DNA of 64,000 nt from Xiphydria camelus (GCA_963678675.1 OY783199.1:6269501-6333500), one strand, 5' to 3'. Counted from the first letter of the stretch, positions 45,119 to 56,411 are shown. Program-made: numbers and translations. Notes: a model not told the origin generated them from the sequence alone.

Positions 45119-46514
45119 CGAGGAGGCAATTAGAGTGGTTTCGCGATACTCTATTTCGGTCACTGGATATGCTGGCAACGTAATATTCACCCGCGGCGCG
45201 TAGTGCTCGCGCGTTATGCATAATGCACACGCGCGCGAGTGTTCACGGCCGAATGCGATGTAATTGTATGTAACCAGCGTTACGAGTGTACAAGTTGTTT
45301 TATTGCTGCGAAGGGACTGTTCCTGGATTGTTAATTATTATGTCAAACGACAAACGCGTTATCCTGATATATGTATAAATGTGTTCTCGCTTCGCCTACG
45401 GCTAGCATTGGTACTGTAATGTGATGACTCCAAAGAAATTGTATAATAAACGCGAGAGACATACGATTGACCGATACGTTCATCGAATTTTATTTTCCAG
45501 CCGAAGATCTATATTCTCTAATTGAATTAAGGCTCCTCAAACGTGAGGAAGAGGGTAAAGGGAAAAGTAAAAAGGTGAGGAAATTTTGCGCACTACTTTT
45601 TCCGAATTAGAAGGCCAAATAAATAAAATATACTTATCAAATTAAACTCTTCCTGGATGGCTAGCGGGTGACACGAGCTCAGCTGGGTAGAAGCTTGTGG
45701 CAGCAGAAATAAATTACCCGAGAAAAAAATGTTTGTATACCCGTATAATCATATATGATCATATATGTATAATTGGATATAATCAGATCCGAAATTTATC
45801 TCTATCCGATTATATCTATATGTGAAGAACTATATATAATTATATATGATCAGACAAGATTAAATATAATCAGATCTAAAATGTTTGACCTTATTCAGAT
45901 CTAAATATATAAAATAGTATCTGATCATATATGACTATATATAAATATTTTTTCCCAGGTATTCAATATGGATATCGGTTGACAGCTTCGACCGAGACGA
46001 GACACCGAGACAATGGTGATCATTTATTCTAATATTCGCGTGTCTTGTCTCGGTCGAAGCAGTCAACCAATTCCCATTTTAAATCATTTATTTCCGCAAG
46101 ATTCTATCGCGCTCAGCTCGTAATACCCGCTAGTCATTGAGAAAAAGTTCAAACTAGTAAGCCTATTTTATTTATTTGGTCTTTTATTTAGGAGAAAGCA
46201 GCGCGTAACATTTCCTCGCCTTTTTACCCTTCCTTTTACCCCGTTCTCTACATTAAGGGCCGGTTTTACCAACACGGTATAAACGCCGTATAGCGCTATA
46301 CTGAGAATAACCTGTACGCAAGCGTTTTACCACGATGGTATAAGTCTGGAATAGGATAAACTTTGGAATAAATGCAGGGATAGCTTATCCGGCAGTTTCA
46401 GCGCTGGATAAGCTAGCTATCCTCGGGATAACCTAACTTTTTGTTTGCGTCTATTATTCCGTGACAGAATCACAACCGTGACAGAATCATAATAATTGTT
46501 ATTAGTTGTGAAAT

Positions 46515-46905
46515 AGAGTTGATTGATGTGCCAGTTGTCAAATCATCATCTGATGATGAAATTGACGTCTTACAAAGAATGAGAAATCCTAGGAAAATAC
46601 GTGCCCGGTAAGTAAATAAAGGATACCTATACCTACTAATTTATAACCAATATCTAATACAAAACTATTCCAGAGTTGACTATTTCGAAGAATACAATGG
46701 TTGTAGAATTCTTCACTTGCTTTCGTTTGGAAAAACAAACCTGTCAGAGATTATTGGGACAAATACGACATCGCATTGCTTCGAGGTCGCCAAGAAATGC
46801 AGCAATTCAGCCAGCAACAAAATTATTGCCGACTTTAAGATTTCTTGCTTCGGGATCAATGCTAATTACTGTAGGTAATCGTTTTTATCATAATGTTAAA
46901 ACTTT
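46515..46905 (+). pseudogene. HARBI1-like Harbinger transposase, 5' fragment
   Basis: A first segment encodes an acidic N-terminus, then VLQRMRNPRKIRAR, before a GTAAGT donor at about 46,611. After an acceptor TTCCAG at about 46,672 the frame reads RVDYFEEYN, then shifts frame. It continues as FFTCFRLEKQTCQRLLGQIR and LLPTLRFLASGSMLITVG, the typical N-terminal helical region of insect HARBI1-type nucleases. The catalytic DDE part is absent, so it is a broken remnant. The inverse copy of the first segment lies in the right arm near 48,240-48,310. Confidence 0.7.
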
Positions 46906-46919
46906 TAATTAGTCATTAT

Positions 46920-47365
46920 TATATGCCGCCACCTCAGCAACCTCCAACGACTCCTAACATCGCGAGGAGAGCTAGTTTACAGGGCTACAAGTTCATCGAT
47001 CGGCATAAACCGCCACTGATCTCCCAGAAATCAATGGGCGACATACTGAAAAACATCAACAAAGTCAAAATGAAACTCGTCACAAGGTACGATTAAACAA
47101 TTTTATCGCGGTAAACTTTTTATTCGCCAGGAACAAAGAGGAGTTTCGCATTGTCAGAATGTCGTGGCTGCGAAAGATTGATTTTGTTCACAGTGGGCTT
47201 TTAAACGTGTTTTTCAGATCGCCGGGTGGGAGACCTTTGCGAGCCAAACGAGAAAATAGCTCTTGCAACGACCTTCAAGAGATCTTACGGAAACGATATA
47301 TCGCAATGCAATCGCCGGACAGTAGAAATTCCACCGCGACGTTGACGTTCGATAATTCGTTCTAG
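46920..47365 (+). pseudogene. mitochondrial fission regulator (MTFR1/MTFR1L-like) gene, last two exons
   Basis: Exon A (about 46,920-47,086) encodes PPPQQPPTTPNIARR, then KSMGDILKNINKVKMKLVTR. Exon B (47,218-47,365) continues SPGGRPLRAKRENS and ends at TAG. The 131 bp intron has a GGTACGATT donor and a TTTTTCAG acceptor, and the join keeps frame (AG|A, an arginine). The proline run followed by LKxxNKVKxxxVxRSPGGRP is the C-terminal signature of the MTFR family, which promotes mitochondrial fission and influences respiration. The N-terminal exons are not found upstream, where transposase sequence stands instead. An AATAAA at 48,181-48,186 could end its 3' UTR. I infer a DNA-level captured fragment; it might still be transcribed. 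A true gene broken up by transposons is the alternative. Confidence 0.7.
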
Positions 47366-48224
47366 ATTAAGAACTCGATGATACTCAAGTTCTCTGGGTC
47401 GCAGCAATCGCGTCGGACGGTGCTCCGAGGAACGGCTATTGTAGCCTTCTTTTATAAATGAGTCTTTCTCTGCGAGGTAATTTCGCACGACACATTTTAG
47501 ATTATAGTTCTTTTTTAATAGGAGGATAGAAGCTCATAGAAACGTCGGGAAAATTTTGTTTTCTCTCTTCACTCTTTTACTCAGAAAATGCAAGTTTAAA
47601 TTTAAAATTGACGCACGCGGGTCTCTAATCGCGAGAATCTCAACGGTATCCAATAATATCAACCAAAGAAGTCATCTACCATTGCATTGTCTTGTATAAG
47701 TAACATTTAAATTTATCTAGGTAGACATTATACCTTTCTTCAATTCGCGTGATTGCAGTTTTCAGGAGCAGAAGTGATACATCCGTCGTACGATGTAGAA
47801 TATGAAAAAATTTTAGATTTGCATTGATACACTTTTGTAAGATACCTCGGCATTAGACATCAAGTCGTACAACGCTCTTTGTATACTTTTTAGATAGGGT
47901 CGCGTATACTTAAAAAAACGATAACATTGTACCGCTCTATGTAATCTCAGAGTAATGTCACCGCGTGATAAATCTTAAGTTGTAGCGATTTAAAAGTTTA
48001 TAGATTTTAGAATATATTTTGTCCGATACGAGATTTGGATCAAATGGTGCAATTTTACGTTGTAATTACTATTATTGTGTGACGACCCTTATAGTTTTTT
48101 GAGACTGAACACATTCTTGTTGGTGAGATATCGAATGTTTGGACGTGTTTTGTACCTGATGCTTTTATCGACGACTCGAAAATAAAAGTTATTGTTACGA
48201 AAATATAAATATATTGTTATAGAT
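47366..48224 (+). other. probable 3' UTR of the captured fission regulator fragment
   Basis: AT-rich, no frame, ending at AATAAA (48,181-48,186) about 40 bp before the right Harbinger arm begins (ATATCTTTTATTTACCGGGC). The capture seems to include the natural 3' end of the gene. Confidence 0.5.
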
Positions 48225-48686
48225 ATCTTTTATTTACCGGGCACGTATTTTCTTTGGATTTCTGATTCTTGGTAATACGTCAATGTCATCATCAGATGAT
48301 GATTAAAAAACTGGTACATCAATCAACTATTTCAAAATTAATAACAATTTACCACAACGATCAGGTTATGATTATATCATGAAAGAATAAAGACGTCAAA
48401 AACAAAAAGTTAGGTTATACTGAGAATAACAACTCCGAATTTCATTTATCGCGCCGGAACAGCTGTCAAAACGACCAAATGTCATGCGCAGTACGTACTT
48501 CTTACTACCAACCTAAAAATAATTTTAGATGGCCAACGCTTATACCTGGAATAGTTATCCCAGGCAAACTTGGAGCTGGTAAAACGCCTGCGCTTTATAC
48601 CAGGTATAAAGAAGAGTATAAATTTATCCTCGGTATACTTATTCTAGGTATAACTTGGCTTTGGTAAAACTGGCCCTAAAGGACCT

Positions 48687-49136
48687 TTAAGACCAGCTAC
48701 TCGTTTTAAATATCAAGACATGTAATAATAGTCGAGTCTCGAATTTTAGAACGGAGCGAAACAGAAGCAGAGGGCTGGCTAAGCCAATTAAAATGACTAT
48801 TCCTTCGTTAAGTAAAATCTATTTCATTCCATGGAATGAAATATCCGACCTACGATACCAATTATTCCGAGATACATCGGGCAATGAAAATAGGACATTT
48901 CTTATATCCGGAGTAAAGATATTACCCACTGACTATATATATATATAATTCTGGCACAATCCAATATAAAATTATCCTCTCGTTTTCACTATCTACTCGT
49001 ACTATCAGAGATAATTCAATATACGTTTGGGCCATTAATACAGCCGGCACACACACACAAGCGGTATATACGAAACTGCACCAATTCATACGGAAATTAA
49101 TAAGTTACCGAGCTTCTCTCTCTTCTCTCAAGCGTA
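48687..49136. other. AT-rich spacer without recognised features
   Basis: No gene, hairpin or repeat family was recognised, apart from short AT and AC simple tracts (TATATATATAT near 48,937 and ACACACACAC near 49,050). Confidence 0.4.
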
Positions 49137-49357
49137 TATCATGTGAGGCAAAACTTATTCGTCAGGAAAGAAACTTCAATCGCTATTATCTCGTTATCTA
49201 TGAACTTTTGGCTCACACATTTATATAATACTTTTTTGAAGATTACATATTTATTTATAAACAAGTTTTATATCGATGTAGGCCAAAAGTTCATAAATAA
49301 TGAGATAAGAGTAATTGAAATTTCTTTCCAGGCGAGTAAGTTTAGCCTCATATGGTA
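49137..49357. repeat. family A palindromic MITE, copy 6
   Basis: The left arm ATCATGTGAGGC leads to TTATTCGTCAGGAAAGAAAC. The right arm TTTCTTTCCAGGCGAGTAAG ends TTTAGCCTCATATGGTA. The core has GATGTAGGCCAAAAGTTCAT. Complete and non-coding; the long minus-strand frame across it is an artefact. Confidence 0.8.
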
Positions 49358-51207
49358 GATACACCCAAGTCTTTAAATCTGTCTCGTACCGAATGCTATT
49401 TACAACCAGCATCCTGTGATATTTTACCTTTTCGTCATTCTGATGCGCAGGTAAGTTAGAATTATCAACCACGATGCTATTATTCGCTACCTCCGTAAAG
49501 GTATATTCGTTTCGTTATTCTCGACTGATTTATAGATTTGTCTATTTACGGATATCTCTGCAATATTCGCCGAATAGCCGGACTGATTTAATTCTCCATT
49601 CTCGAAACCCGGCATCAATGCCGATACATTTCCATTCACTGGAGCAACGGAAAAGTATGCAAATCGCTCGCGGGGTTACTAAAAACAACCGCGCGTGGTT
49701 ATATATTTTCTTTCTATTTCCACGCGGGGTAACCGTATTTCGAGAACAATCGCTCGCGTCCAATAATAGAGTTTCTCGTTGCATTTTGCTCATTATTCTC
49801 GTGTAGCCAGCAATTCAATACGTTTCCCCCATTCCCCCGAATAACAGCAATGCTTCCAAATTCGCGCGGAGCAGTACCAGGAGTGGTTGTGGTCGAACGT
49901 TCGGTATACGGTTTCGCGAATTCACATCACGTACCGTTCAATCGAAAGCTCCTTTGAAGCTTTTAATCATTTTTACTCGCGTTTCTCCGGCCTCTGGTCG
50001 ATGGCTACACCCTTATACTGGGTTCGCACCCCCGCGTGCGGCGGCCATGCCAAAACGCAACCCTTTCCACGACTCCGCGAAAATTCTCCTTAACGACCGG
50101 GGCGTACAAAGGGTGCCTCGGGCGGCTGGAAGATTGAATAAAGCGGAGGGGGATCGTGGCTCGCGCTGGTCGGACGCGTGCGGCTCCGGTTTGTCGCAAT
50201 GCTCGTCGACACGTCACATACCGTGTTACCGCATTCTCGCGAGGGTTTTTTTTATTCGTCTCGTACTCGTTATTGCCGCAGATTATAGCAGGTGGAATGG
50301 AAAATGGTCATTCTCGTTTTGACGGATATAATCGCGGCAATTAAGCGAATGAGCTACGTCGTCGGGTTGTCTGGCCCGGACGGCCAGTTGCTACTTTTTA
50401 AACGGACGGTGCATTTTCTTCGAAATAGAAACTGCACGCTTGTTTTATATCTCGGTGTCATCACGCGACTTCTTGGGCACTTCAATTTATAGTAACATCT
50501 CGCGCGCGCGTGCGCGTAACGAGTAATTTCTCTTTTCTCACTGTCTGTAACTTTATTACTAATTAGGAAGCGCGAGGAGGCGGAGCGTTATAACGTTTTC
50601 CGTTAGTTGAGCTTACTGATTGTTAGTGAACTTATCCACGGGTATCAACAATGTTATTGCTTTAAAACGAGTGAAATTGTACTCGGTGCGTACCGAGTGC
50701 AGTCAGTATGTGTGTATGTGGAAAATACGCCATTAGATCTTCGCGCAGCAATATGCGGTTGAACGAGAACGAGAATTTTTCATTTTACCCAGAGATCCAT
50801 GTGGAAAGCTGCTCAAAGAAGTTTTAACGGCCGAACTAATTTGCGGACCGGTGAAATAAAATAGATTTGAAGTGAATTTCGAGGACAAGTTAATTGGTAT
50901 AAATATCCCCCTTTTTAAGTTTAACCGCCGAACGAGCGAAGGGGTAGGAAAAGCACACGACTACATAGGGTACCTACCGGGCACAAATGGGAATTTCGTG
51001 TGCACGCTAAAATGCCAAATGGGTATATATATAATTAATGTACATACAGAACCTACACCTACGCGCGTACTGACCCTTCTACTACGCGTACACTCGCGCA
51101 ATGCGTAACGTTGTTAATTACTTCGAAAGAGGGCGAAATGAGCAACTTTTACGCGAGTCATGAATAATTATCCTTTAGCTGTGCTACGCGTGCTTCGAAG
51201 TACAAGG
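49358..51207. other. mixed-composition stretch without a recognisable gene
   Basis: CpG-rich at 49,980-50,500, with overlapping frames on several strands and no domain. No repeat family was recognised. It may be regulatory. Confidence 0.35.
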
Positions 51208-51340
51208 TGATACGCTTTATACTTCGCGGTAATTCGTTTCCGTGGTTGCCTTCCATATAAGGTGCGGCATTAGTGACTCCAGCTACGCCCGATGGAAGGC
51301 AACCACGAAGCTCATTACTACACTGCGAGGTATAAAACGT
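51208..51340. repeat. foldback element of about 133 bp
   Basis: CGTGGTTGCCTTCCAT at 51,241 is the exact inverse of ATGGAAGGCAACCACG at 51,292. The outer arms continue imperfectly (ACGCTTTATACTTCGCGGT against ACTGCGAGGTATAAAACGT). Confidence 0.75.
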
Positions 51341-52497
51341 ACATTTTACGTTCCTGCTTGCGAAGTAAACTACTTTTTCATCATTAGCTCAACGCTCTTA
51401 GAAGTAAATAAAATATTTCATCGGCATGTCAGGCTTCACAGTCCCTATTTATTTAATTTTAGAGAAAATAAGGGAAATTTGAGCAAAAAAGGGGGAACGA
51501 TTTTGATTAAAAAAAGAGATCTACCAGGATTTATAAACGTACACAGTGGTTTTAAAAATAACAATTTTTAAGCGAATTCGCGTCCGCTGCACATTTCTTT
51601 GTGGGATAGACTCGCGTTTCTCGGCAAGAACGAATCGTCTCGACGGCGATCCTGCAGCTTTTCGATTTAAATGTTTGAACAGGTTCTTCGGTGGGAACAT
51701 ATATGATGTGAGTACCACGAGTCACTCCGCCTCGGAATATAAAACAGTAGCCGCGCACGTTGTGGGGTGGTTGCACACCCTTGTCCATGAATATCGGAGT
51801 TCGACCATTTGCTCGGCCCTACATAAATTTTCATCCGGCTGAGGCCTCGAACCCTGCTCCGCCTCTTGACACGACCGGAAATTCATAACGTCTCTTTAGC
51901 GTTTCTCCGTATCACGTTCCGCGATACGCGCTTATCATCTTTTGATGCGGGAAGCCACGCGCGATATATGGAGATCCGCGTACCTATATCCTGTTCATCG
52001 CGAGGATCATATGTAAATCGAGTGACTGCGTGTATCCTTCGAATCAATATACCGGGGTATCCCACATTTTGAGTAAGGGGCGCCCCTCAAGGCGGTCCCC
52101 GCTGCGGGGTGAGGGGGAGGAGAGAGTTCACAAAATATCACTAATTGTGCCGAGGGTTGGAAAGGGTTCGAAGAATTATAATGGTCATTATTGTAGAGAA
52201 TGTCAAATAGATAGACCACTAAATTTAATTACAAACGACAAACGACGCTCATACATGATATTCCGAAAACACAATTCTATTGAAAATTTGAAAAATTCAT
52301 TGCTATTCCATTTTTTCATTAGATCGAAGTCTTTTATGAGAGAAATAAATGCAAATTTCCCTTATCGTAACATCCATATGTGTGTTATCGGTCGTCCGGT
52401 TCAGCGAGTTGTAAAGACGACCGACGTTCCACTGTATTCCGATTATTATTCATGATTTCTAATTGTCTGTAATACTCCTCTAATTCGGCTCGATCTG
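51341..52497. other. AT-rich and mixed DNA without a recognised gene
   Basis: Nothing conserved was seen. The string CCTATTTATTT(A/C)ATTTTAGA with GAAAATAAGG-like sequence at about 51,441 recurs at about 55,218, which marks an old dispersed repeat. Confidence 0.35.
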
Positions 52498-52769
52498 TAC
52501 ACTAAAAAAACTGTTTATTTATAGTTAACAAACGTATATTTGATTATTAACTGTTTATTTATAGTTAACAAACGTATATTTGATTATGACGAGAGAAATA
52601 TTTCTTTGGGCCAAGTACCTAAACATTCATTAGCTATTACTCTAATTTTTTTTTAATAAAAGAGATATTCTAAAAATTAATACATATTTATTTGGCTCAA
52701 TAAAATATTTCCTTCGCCAGAATCAAGTATACATTAATTAACAACAAATAAACTCTTATCTGAGTGTAT
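52498..52769. repeat. family B element with an internal tandem duplication
   Basis: Starts GTACACTAAAAAAACTG and ends TTATCTGAGTGTA. A unit starting CTGTTTATTTATAGTTAACA is present twice in succession (52,511-52,550 and 52,551-52,586), identical over about 36 bases. The right half has the inverse of the unit in eroded form (GTTAATTAACAACAAATAAA region). Confidence 0.65.
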
Positions 52770-52850
52770 AATTGAGGTTTTACCGGATATATGATAGTTA
52801 AAAGGCATTGTGTTCAATAAAAAAAAGCATATAAACTAGCGAGACCTTAA

Positions 52851-53079
52851 TACGCTGAGAAAAAAAAATGGTATATTCAATTAAATCGGCGTTTACGGGT
52901 GGGGGAATGCAGAATTATTTGCTTCGATTAATAAATTTGGTTACAGCGATTAACGGTTATTTGAAGGAAACAGGCTGTAATCCATTCAAGTCAATTATTA
53001 GTTCAAGTAACTAAATCTACATTCCCCCACCCGTAACGATCGATTTAGTTTAATCTACTGCATCTTGTTCTCAGTGTAT
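52851..53079. repeat. family B palindromic element with GC-rich stem
   Basis: Starts TACGCTGAGAAAAAAAAATG and ends TTGTTCTCAGTGTA. The inner arms ACGGGTGGGGGAATG and CATTCCCCCACCCGT are exact inverse. A second pair is GATTAATAAATTTGG-type sequence against CAAGTAACTAAATC. Non-coding. Confidence 0.8.
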
Positions 53080-53162
53080 AATGTATTGTAATTGTCATGT
53101 AGTTTAATGTAATGTAATTGTAATGTAATGTAGTGTAATGTATTGTAATATAGTGTAATTTG
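53080..53162. repeat. minisatellite of TGTAATG-type units
   Basis: About eight imperfect units of roughly ten bases built from TGTAATGTA and TGTAATTG, directly next to a family B end. Confidence 0.8.
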
Positions 53163-54055
53163 TATATCGTAAAATCTCTCGCCGGAACTTTAATTATATC
53201 ATTCTCGACGAAGGGCAACGCTATGTATTTTTTTTATCGCCAAGTATGAGACATCCCTTACAGAAGATTCTCGTTGGGTGGGTGTTAGTCGTCAGGAGCA
53301 GCTGCGGCTACAGCTTTGCGCGACGTACGTTATTGCACCTGAGATGAGGCGATGCTGGAGGAAGAGGAGGGGGAGGAGAAGGCAGAGGCGAAGGGCGACG
53401 AGAAGGAAATCGTGTTCCGGCTCTTCTTTCCTTCCTTTTCTGTCGCACCGAGGCTCTTCCGAACGAAACTCCCCGGGAGCGCAAGCTTCATTACGCTTCC
53501 ATATATCACACCGCGCACCTTATACCGTATCCGGTGAACCTCGGCGTTATTAATTACAGGCACTCTTCGCGTGCCAATAAAAACACCGACCTGTGTCCCT
53601 CGCGAGCGACTATCGAACCAACAACTATACGGTCCACCTCGAAAGTTACGCGGAACTTGACGTTAATGCTTCCGGGGGAAAAAATTCTTTCACGCGAAAA
53701 GGAAATTAATAATTGTTGCCGGATTTATTAAAATCGGAGTGCGTCACGGATCAAAGGTTACCCATAAACTACGTAATATTTTTTGTCTCCTCTCTCCTAC
53801 TAAATAGATATTCAGCCTTCTCCCTCCTCCTCCGTGCATTGCATAACTTAATTTTATTGGTGAATCTTGCCAATTGCAATAAAGAATGCATTATAGCATA
53901 GAATAACAATGGCGTGGATTAAATATTTAGTCGTAATGTGTTAAATAAATTTTAACCAAACAGCGGATTAAACGAATTAAATCATATAAGAAACATCAAA
54001 TTACATTTTAATGTTTTGTTACATAACAATTTGATCGCACTCTCCTCTTTCCTTA

Positions 54056-54503
54056 CTCGGAAAAAAATGAATCGTAACATTTATAAAGTTTGTGGTACTT
54101 TTCGGAACAAGGCCAATTTATTGTTACGATAACTACACGGGGGAAAAAATTGTGGTAAATTTCGGGACAAGGCCAATTTCTTGTTACGATAACTACAATT
54201 TTAGTATATTAGAAATTATAGTAAAACTTGTAGAAGTTGCAAGCGTTTGCTGTAATTGTTACTAAAATTGTAGTTATCGTAACAATATATTGGCATTTGT
54301 CCCGCTTTCTACCACAAACCTTGTAAATATTAGAATTTGTTTTTTCCGTGTACAATTTTAGTAAAAATTACAGCAACGCTTGCGACTTCTACAAGTCTGG
54401 CTATAATTTTTACTAAAACTATAGTTATCGTAACGATAAATCGACTTTGTCCCGAAGTTTATCACACATTTTATAAATATTACGATTTATTTTTTTCCGT
54501 GTA
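54056..54503. repeat. family B element (CACGGAAAA tips), internally duplicated
   Basis: Starts CGGAAAAAAATGAATCGTAA and ends ATTTATTTTTTTCCGTGTA. Inside, partial second termini (ACACGGGGGAAAAAATTGTG at 54,135 and TTTTTTCCGTGTAC at about 54,340) and repeated TTGTTACGATAACTAC words show duplication or nesting of the same element. Non-coding. Confidence 0.75.
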
Positions 54504-56410
54504 TGTGTAACGCAATATAACCGCATTCAGCTGGGTTCCGCTCCTCCAGTCGCGTCGTTACGTGGTTTACGGACAATTCAATATTGAAATCCTAATCAAA
54601 CTTTCTAGATATGAAATTCCCTTTCCGCACCAGCCTACAGCGGTATACAGTCGACCGCATTATAAACCCTCGACTGATGTACCACGATTCAATCGCGAAG
54701 ACGCGTCAAACCATCACACACGAACCAAAATCGGAATTCTCTCATCCAGTTTTCGCCGCAGTTAACCGCGGTATGATGCGATCCGGCGATTCAACGCAAT
54801 TTCATTCCCGTCACCGCGTCGAGTGTGCCCCGACGTTCCCCCCGCGTCAAAACGTCATCACTCGAACGTATACCATTCCTCGAACCGATAATGACTTCCG
54901 TTGATAGATTCGACTCAATTAACGGTCACCGCCGCGCCGCAAAGCCCATCGTCGTACCGAATATCGAACGGATTAAACACAGATTCGCGACTGTGTTTAA
55001 TTATTTTAATATGAACGCGGGGCGATCCCATCGACGTGTGGAATTATTATTTAATTAATGGAGAAAATTCAGCGAAATGAAATTGGTTCGTAGGTCCCCT
55101 CTAAATGTGTATATGGAGTCGTCCGATGGAAAAACCTATCTATTATTCGAAACGATCGATCATATTGTTATTGTTTTATCTACGGAGCCCCTTGATTCGT
55201 ATAGCAAGCTTGATAGCCCCTATTTATTTCATTTTAGAGGAAATAGGACAAATTTGAGGAAAAAGGGGGGACAATTTTGATTAAAAAAAAAAGAAATTTA
55301 ACAGAAATTATAGAAACACGCAGTGGCTTTAAAAAATAACAATTTTTAAGATATACAATGAAAAGTCAATATTTATTAAGCGAATGAAGGATATTTTTGT
55401 AACTTAAAAATTTGTATCTCATATATGCTAGGTAACTTAAATCTGAGTATCGCAATCTGATTTAAGAAAATGGGATCTAATTTTCGGTAAGAAACATTTA
55501 TTCAACTAGGCTTTTTCATTTTAAACGAAATATTGATGCAGGTAGATAAAGCAGGGATTATAGTAGCAGTTTATAAAAAAAAAGAAGGGAAAAGGGGAAA
55601 AAAATGGATCATTTCGACCCTTTCCACGTAATCCGAAATGATGAAAAGATAAACTCAACTGAGACACCGAAAAGTAGATTATTTTAGAGGAAAAATATAG
55701 AATTATAAAGGAAAAGGAGGAAAATCGCTAGTTCTAGGGTGATAGAGGGCAAACTTAAAAAATTTGGGGAATAAAGGGGAATAGGGGACGGACTCCCCGA
55801 CTTGCGACCGCGATCGATTTTGGCACGAAACGATACGACGATTCGCTCCGACACGAGTCTAGCATATTGCGAGGAATTTCCACTTAGAGCGCGGTATCCG
55901 TGTCCCGCGGCTTTTCCGAGGACACGGACGCTACTTTCCGCCAAGCGTGGCGGCAAACGACGCCCGCGCCGAGTGCCGGGAAGTGTAACACACCTCGCAA
56001 TGGACCCCTTTTTTTCCGCTCCATTCCCCGACGCCGGGTTTTGTAACGAGCGCGCGTTGCGCACTGCATCTCAAAGCCTCGCGCGGTCTCGAGCTACTTT
56101 ACCGGGTCTCGTAAACGCGCGCGCACGAGCCCCTGTTCCCGTACAATTCTCGATCCCAGCAACACCATCTCGCTCGCCGCGCGAATATCTTTGCGCGGAC
56201 CCTGAATTCGCTCGTTTCACACTTAGCGCGCGTATGTGCCGAGCGAGATGAACTAGACCTAGTTGGTCGATGTCTCTAATCTCGCGAGTCAAAAGGCAAA
56301 GAGTCGGAAATATAAAAGAAACTAGGCCACCGCGGTGCGCTCGAGCGTTGCATTTTTAAATGCGCGCAACCCCTTACGAGGGAAAATGTCCTTCCGCGCG
56401 ATACGGCGAC

Positions 56411-56411
<1 letters not shown>
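54504..56411. other. non-genic stretch
   Basis: Several open frames in CpG-rich DNA (54,600-55,000 and 55,800-56,260), none with a domain or splice support. An old dispersed repeat fragment lies near 55,200-55,340, matching 51,430-51,570 (AAATTTGAG, AAAAAGGGGG, TTTTGATTAAAAAAA, CAGTGGTTTTAAAA-type words). Confidence 0.35.

Larger units (their letters stand above)
46257..48676. mobile_element. PIF/Harbinger-like composite carrying a host gene segment
   Basis: The TIRs are GGGCCGGTTTTACCAA and TTGGTAAAACTGGCCC, flanked by TAA on each side (46,254-46,256 and 48,677-48,679). Subterminal arms of about 370-450 bp are inverted copies of each other. For example AATCATCATCTGATGATGA, ATTGACGT and AAAATACGTGCCCGGTAA occur at 46,540-46,615, and the inverse at 48,235-48,310. 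Between the arms are a HARBI1-like remnant (46,672-46,905) and two exons plus 3' UTR of a mitochondrial fission regulator gene (about 46,915-48,215). The insertion splits the foldback element described separately. Confidence 0.78.
45531..48686. mobile_element. TTAA-bounded foldback element, split by a later insertion
   Basis: The left arm starts at TTAA (45,527-45,530) with GGCTCCTCAAACGTGAGG and GGGTAAAGGGAAAAGTAAAA. The right arm runs 46,075-46,256 as its inverse (CTTTTTACCCTTCC, TTTACCCCGTTCTC). The centre has an inner hairpin (GCTTCGACCGAGACGAGACA against TGTCTTGTCTCGGTCGAAGC) and TATATGATCATATATG words. The outermost right tip is missing at 46,256 but is found at 48,677-48,686 (AAAGGACC then TTAA), directly after the Harbinger composite. 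The element proper is therefore about 740 bp. TTAA ends suggest piggyBac-type targeting. Confidence 0.7.

Noticed and set aside
55802..56251. 149-residue open frame in CpG-rich DNA with another frame on the opposite strand
   Set aside because: Arginine- and proline-rich composition on both strands, no domain and no splice support.
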